64,000 bases of DNA from contig NZ_FRBL01000005.1 in assembly GCF_900142605.1 (NCBI RefSeq), positions 496,001 to 560,000 of the forward strand, written 5' to 3'. This document shows, one piece after another, positions 61,752 to 64,000 of this stretch. Positions within the stretch are counted from its first letter, which is position 1; each line of letters starts with the position of its first letter. Position numbers and translations under genes: made by a program. The stretch is from Chitinophaga jiangningensis. Its GTDB lineage: Bacteria > Bacteroidota > Bacteroidia > Chitinophagales > Chitinophagaceae. The notes below the pieces were generated by a model. It had not been told where the DNA came from and did not search any database. It worked only from the letters and a program-made list of their open reading frames with translations.

Positions 61752-62262
61752 AGGTATATAATATAATATTATAGATACAGGGAGATGTTAGTCGTGCTGA
61801 TACTAAGATAAAAAGAGAAATTAAAGTAGCAGCGGGTGCTCCGGGAATTTACTTTTAGGGTATGATACCTATGTCACATACATATATTATTATCTACCTA
61901 TTATTATATTTCCACATACAGCTTGATAACTTTAGTGTCCTCAAACCCGCCACTGTATGATATTTTGCTCATTTATGGTCGATTATTCGCATTTGGTTGC
62001 TAAAAAAATATTCAGATTTTAGCTTTACCCCTGCTTCAGCTGGCTCCCGGAGGCTTAGCGCAACTCCATTTTTTTAAAAAATTTAAACCGTCATTGGTTT
62101 TATTTTCAATTTTTCTAAATTTTAGCCCTATAACAAAAGTTTGTATAAAAAAAGTCGCATTCCTTTAGTATCTTTAAACCGTTCCCGAAAAATATCGTAC
62201 ACCATCACCCACGGCGCAAGTCAATGGGGGAAGTGTGCCTAAGAATTAAATTTATCAAATCA
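61752..62262. other. 511-base intergenic region between the secreted-protein gene and gltB
   Basis: It is AT-rich, with a palindromic A/T stretch (about 61753-61776). A possible gltB -7 element TATCTTTA (62169-62176, last base off consensus) lies about 87 nt before the gltB start. I see no ORF that looks like a gene; an in-frame ATG at 62224 could extend gltB by 13 codons but is not family-like. Confidence 0.5.
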
Positions 62263-64000
62263 ATGGATGAAGTGAAGCAAACGCAAGGTTTATACCGTCC
62301 TGAATTCGAACATGATGCCTGCGGAACAGGTTTTACCGCTCACATTAAGGGGCGTAAATCCCACCAGATCATCAGTGATGCGCTGACCATGCTTGAAAAC
62401 ATGGAGCACCGCGGTGCCTGCGGCTGTGAGCAAAACACTGGAGATGGTGCAGGTATTCTGTTTCAGATGCCACATGAGTTTTTTTATGATGAGTGCCTGA
62501 AATTGGGTATCCGTTTACCAGAGTTTGGCAAATACGGTGTAGGGATGATCTTCTTCCCTAAAGAACCTCGTTGGCGCGAAGAGTGCCGTGAAATCCTCCA
62601 GCGCTCTGCTGAAAAGCTCGGTCTGGAAATCCTTGGCTACCGCAAGGTACCTGTGCGTCCCGATGGTATCGGTGAAACCGCCCTTTCTGTAGAACCTGAA
62701 ATTGAGCAGGTATTTATCGCCTGCCCTTATCATATTAGTGATGCCACCAGTTTTGAACGTAAACTGTTCGTACTGCGTAACTATGTTACCAAAACTGTTC
62801 GCAACACTATTCCAAAGGAAAAAGCATCCTTTTATATCGCCTCCATGTCTTATCAGACGATCGTATATAAAGGACAGCTGACCACCTATCAGGTACGTCA
62901 TTATTATCCAGACCTGGCTGATGAGAAAATGGTATCTGCCTTCGCGTTGATCCACTCCCGTTTTGCAACCAATACATTCCCAAGCTGGAGCCTGGCGCAT
63001 CCTTTCAGATATATCGCCCACAACGGTGAAATCAATACCCTGAAAGGTAACCTCAACTGGCTCCGCGCCGGCGAAAGAGATTTCGTTTCCAAATACTTCT
63101 CCAAAGAAGAACTGGAAATGCTCCTGCCGATCGTGGAAGATGGCCAGTCCGACTCCGCCAGCCTCGATAACGTGATAGAACTGCTGACCCTTTCCGGTCG
63201 CTCCCTCCCGCATGTAATGATGATGCTCGTTCCTGAAGCATGGGACGGCAACGAGGATATGGACCCGGTGAAGAAAGCATTCTACGAATACCACGCCTCG
63301 CTGATGGAGCCATGGGATGGACCAGCTTCCATCTCCTTCACAGATGGTAAAATCATCGGTGCTACCCTCGACCGTAACGGTCTGCGCCCAAGCCGCTTCG
63401 TGGTTACTAAAGACGACCGCGTGATCATGGCTTCGGAAGCCGGGGTACTGCCAATCGATCCTAAAAACGTAAAAGAAAAAGGCCGCCTGCAACCTGGTAA
63501 AATGTTCATCGTAGACATGGACCAGGGCCGCATCATCGGCGATGAGGAACTGAAACAGCAAATATGCTCTCAGCAACCTTACGGCGAGTGGCTCAATAAA
63601 TACAAAATCCGCCTCGAAGAACTGCCTGAACCACGCGTAACCTTTACGCACCTGGAACATGAGCAGATCTTTAAATACCAGCGCGCCTTCGGTTATACCA
63701 CCGAAGACCTGAACACCATCATTGCGCCAATGGCCATCGATGGTAAAGAGCCGGTAGGCTCCATGGGTACAGATGCGCCACTGGCAGTACTCAGCAATCA
63801 GCCGCAGCACCTCAGCAGCTACTTTAAGCAGTTGTTCGCCCAGGTAACCAACCCGCCAATCGATCCGATCAGGGAAAGACTGGTGATGTCGCTCGCTACC
63901 TTCGTGGGCAACAACGGTAACCTGCTCGATGAAGATCCGCTGCACTGCCACGGTCTGGCACTGCGCCATCCAATCCTCAACAACTTTGAGCTGGAAAAAA
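62263..64000 (+). CDS. gltB: Glutamate synthase large subunit, N-terminal part (3' cut by window edge)
   Basis: The frame is open from the ATG at 62263 to the window end (about 579 residues). The opening YRPEFEHDACGTGF matches GltB; the cysteine at residue 20 is the nucleophile of the glutaminase (Ntn) domain, uncovered by removal of the first 19 residues. HRGACGCEQNTGDGAG, FRYIAHNGEINTL and SRFVVTKDDRVIMASE are family motifs. It transfers ammonia from glutamine to 2-oxoglutarate with NAD(P)H or ferredoxin. The central and FMN domains lie beyond the window. Confidence 0.96.
   Translation, partial: MDEVKQTQGLYRPEFEHDACGTGFTAHIKGRKSHQIISDALTMLENMEHRGACGCEQNTGDGAGILFQMPHEFFYDECLKLGIRLPEFGKYGVGMIFFPKEPRWREECREILQRSAEKLGLEILGYRKVPVRPDGIGETALSVEPEIEQVFIACPYHISDATSFERKLFVLRNYVTKTVRNTIPKEKASFYIASMSYQTIVYKGQLTTYQVRHYYPDLADEKMVSAFALIHSRFATNTFPSWSLAHPFRYIAHNGEINTLKGNLNWLRAGERDFVSKYFSKEELEMLLPIVEDGQSDSASLDNVIELLTLSGRSLPHVMMMLVPEAWDGNEDMDPVKKAFYEYHASLMEPWDGPASISFTDGKIIGATLDRNGLRPSRFVVTKDDRVIMASEAGVLPIDPKNVKEKGRLQPGKMFIVDMDQGRIIGDEELKQQICSQQPYGEWLNKYKIRLEELPEPRVTFTHLEHEQIFKYQRAFGYTTEDLNTIIAPMAIDGKEPVGSMGTDAPLAVLSNQPQHLSSYFKQLFAQVTNPPIDPIRERLVMSLATFVGNNGNLLDEDPLHCHGLALRHPILNNFELEK

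Noticed and set aside
62515..63969. Minus-strand open frame of 484 codons opposite gltB
   Set aside because: It is a shadow of gltB; the product has no recognisable features and gltB is unmistakable on the other strand.
1..64000. tRNA, rRNA, CRISPR arrays, transposases, prophage genes
   Set aside because: I looked for their signatures while reading and found none.

Overview
The window reads as chromosome of a Bacteroidota bacterium, most like the Chitinophagaceae (Chitinophaga-type). The signs are a Bat operon, the gliding lipoprotein GldH, GLPGLI-family proteins, a CcoN-CcoO fusion, an OMP_b-brl_3-type TonB-dependent protein, a futalosine-route menaquinone gene, and repeated TAnnTTTG -7 promoter elements with few Shine-Dalgarno sites. 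I see no phage, transposon, CRISPR array, rRNA or tRNA. This is mostly ordinary core genome with small accessory genes between. Genus placement is inference.

Layout. 1-2.0 kb: end of a Bat (aerotolerance) operon. 2.0-7.8 kb, mostly minus strand: a LytTR/LytS pair, then an apparent yicC-gldH-histidine kinase-response regulator operon, then a pseudouridine synthase. 7.8-19.3 kb, plus strand: a complete microaerobic respiration block. It holds an FNR-like regulator, a decayed RIC/YtfE-like protein, ccoI, ccoS, ccoNO, ccoQ, ccoP, ccoG, ccoH, a DsbD_2/TauE-like membrane protein and hemN. 19.8-27.5 kb: a second lpxD, pheS-hbd-SDR (minus), a LytS-type kinase and an OmpR-type two-component pair. 27.7-31.5 kb: a GLPGLI protein and its beta-barrel neighbour, both glycine-rich. 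32-46 kb: sugar isomerase, amino acid permease, mqnC, two retropepsin-like proteases, an M16 peptidase pair, two LprI-like proteins, an arginase-fold protein with altered metal motifs, and a glycosyltransferase. 46-64 kb: polA, a secreted C1B peptidase, a TsaC-like protein, mtgA, a nicotinamide riboside kinase/pnuC operon, a PNGase F-like protein, nfu, mgsA, an MscS channel, a GH10-like hydrolase and the start of gltB.

The microaerobic block appears to work as one regulon. The FNR-like protein keeps all four cysteines expected to bind a 4Fe-4S cluster. Two FNR-type half-palindromes, before the RIC-like/ccoI unit and before ccoS, sit at the same distance from their -7 elements. The encoded proteins cover copper delivery, oxidase subunits, assembly and oxygen-independent haem synthesis.

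The most unusual structural signal is a set of intergenic elements made of two near-perfect hairpins that share their central arm (arrangement X-hairpin1-X'-hairpin2-X). Five are essentially perfect and lie 1-11 nt from stop codons (3832-3902, 35868-35946, 42949-43019, 45963-46031, 51633-51704). One has a decayed second hairpin (24429-24500), and a seventh, weak example is at 11684-11727. Arm sequences differ between copies but the architecture and the triloops are conserved, and they lack the T-tracts of the ordinary terminators also present.
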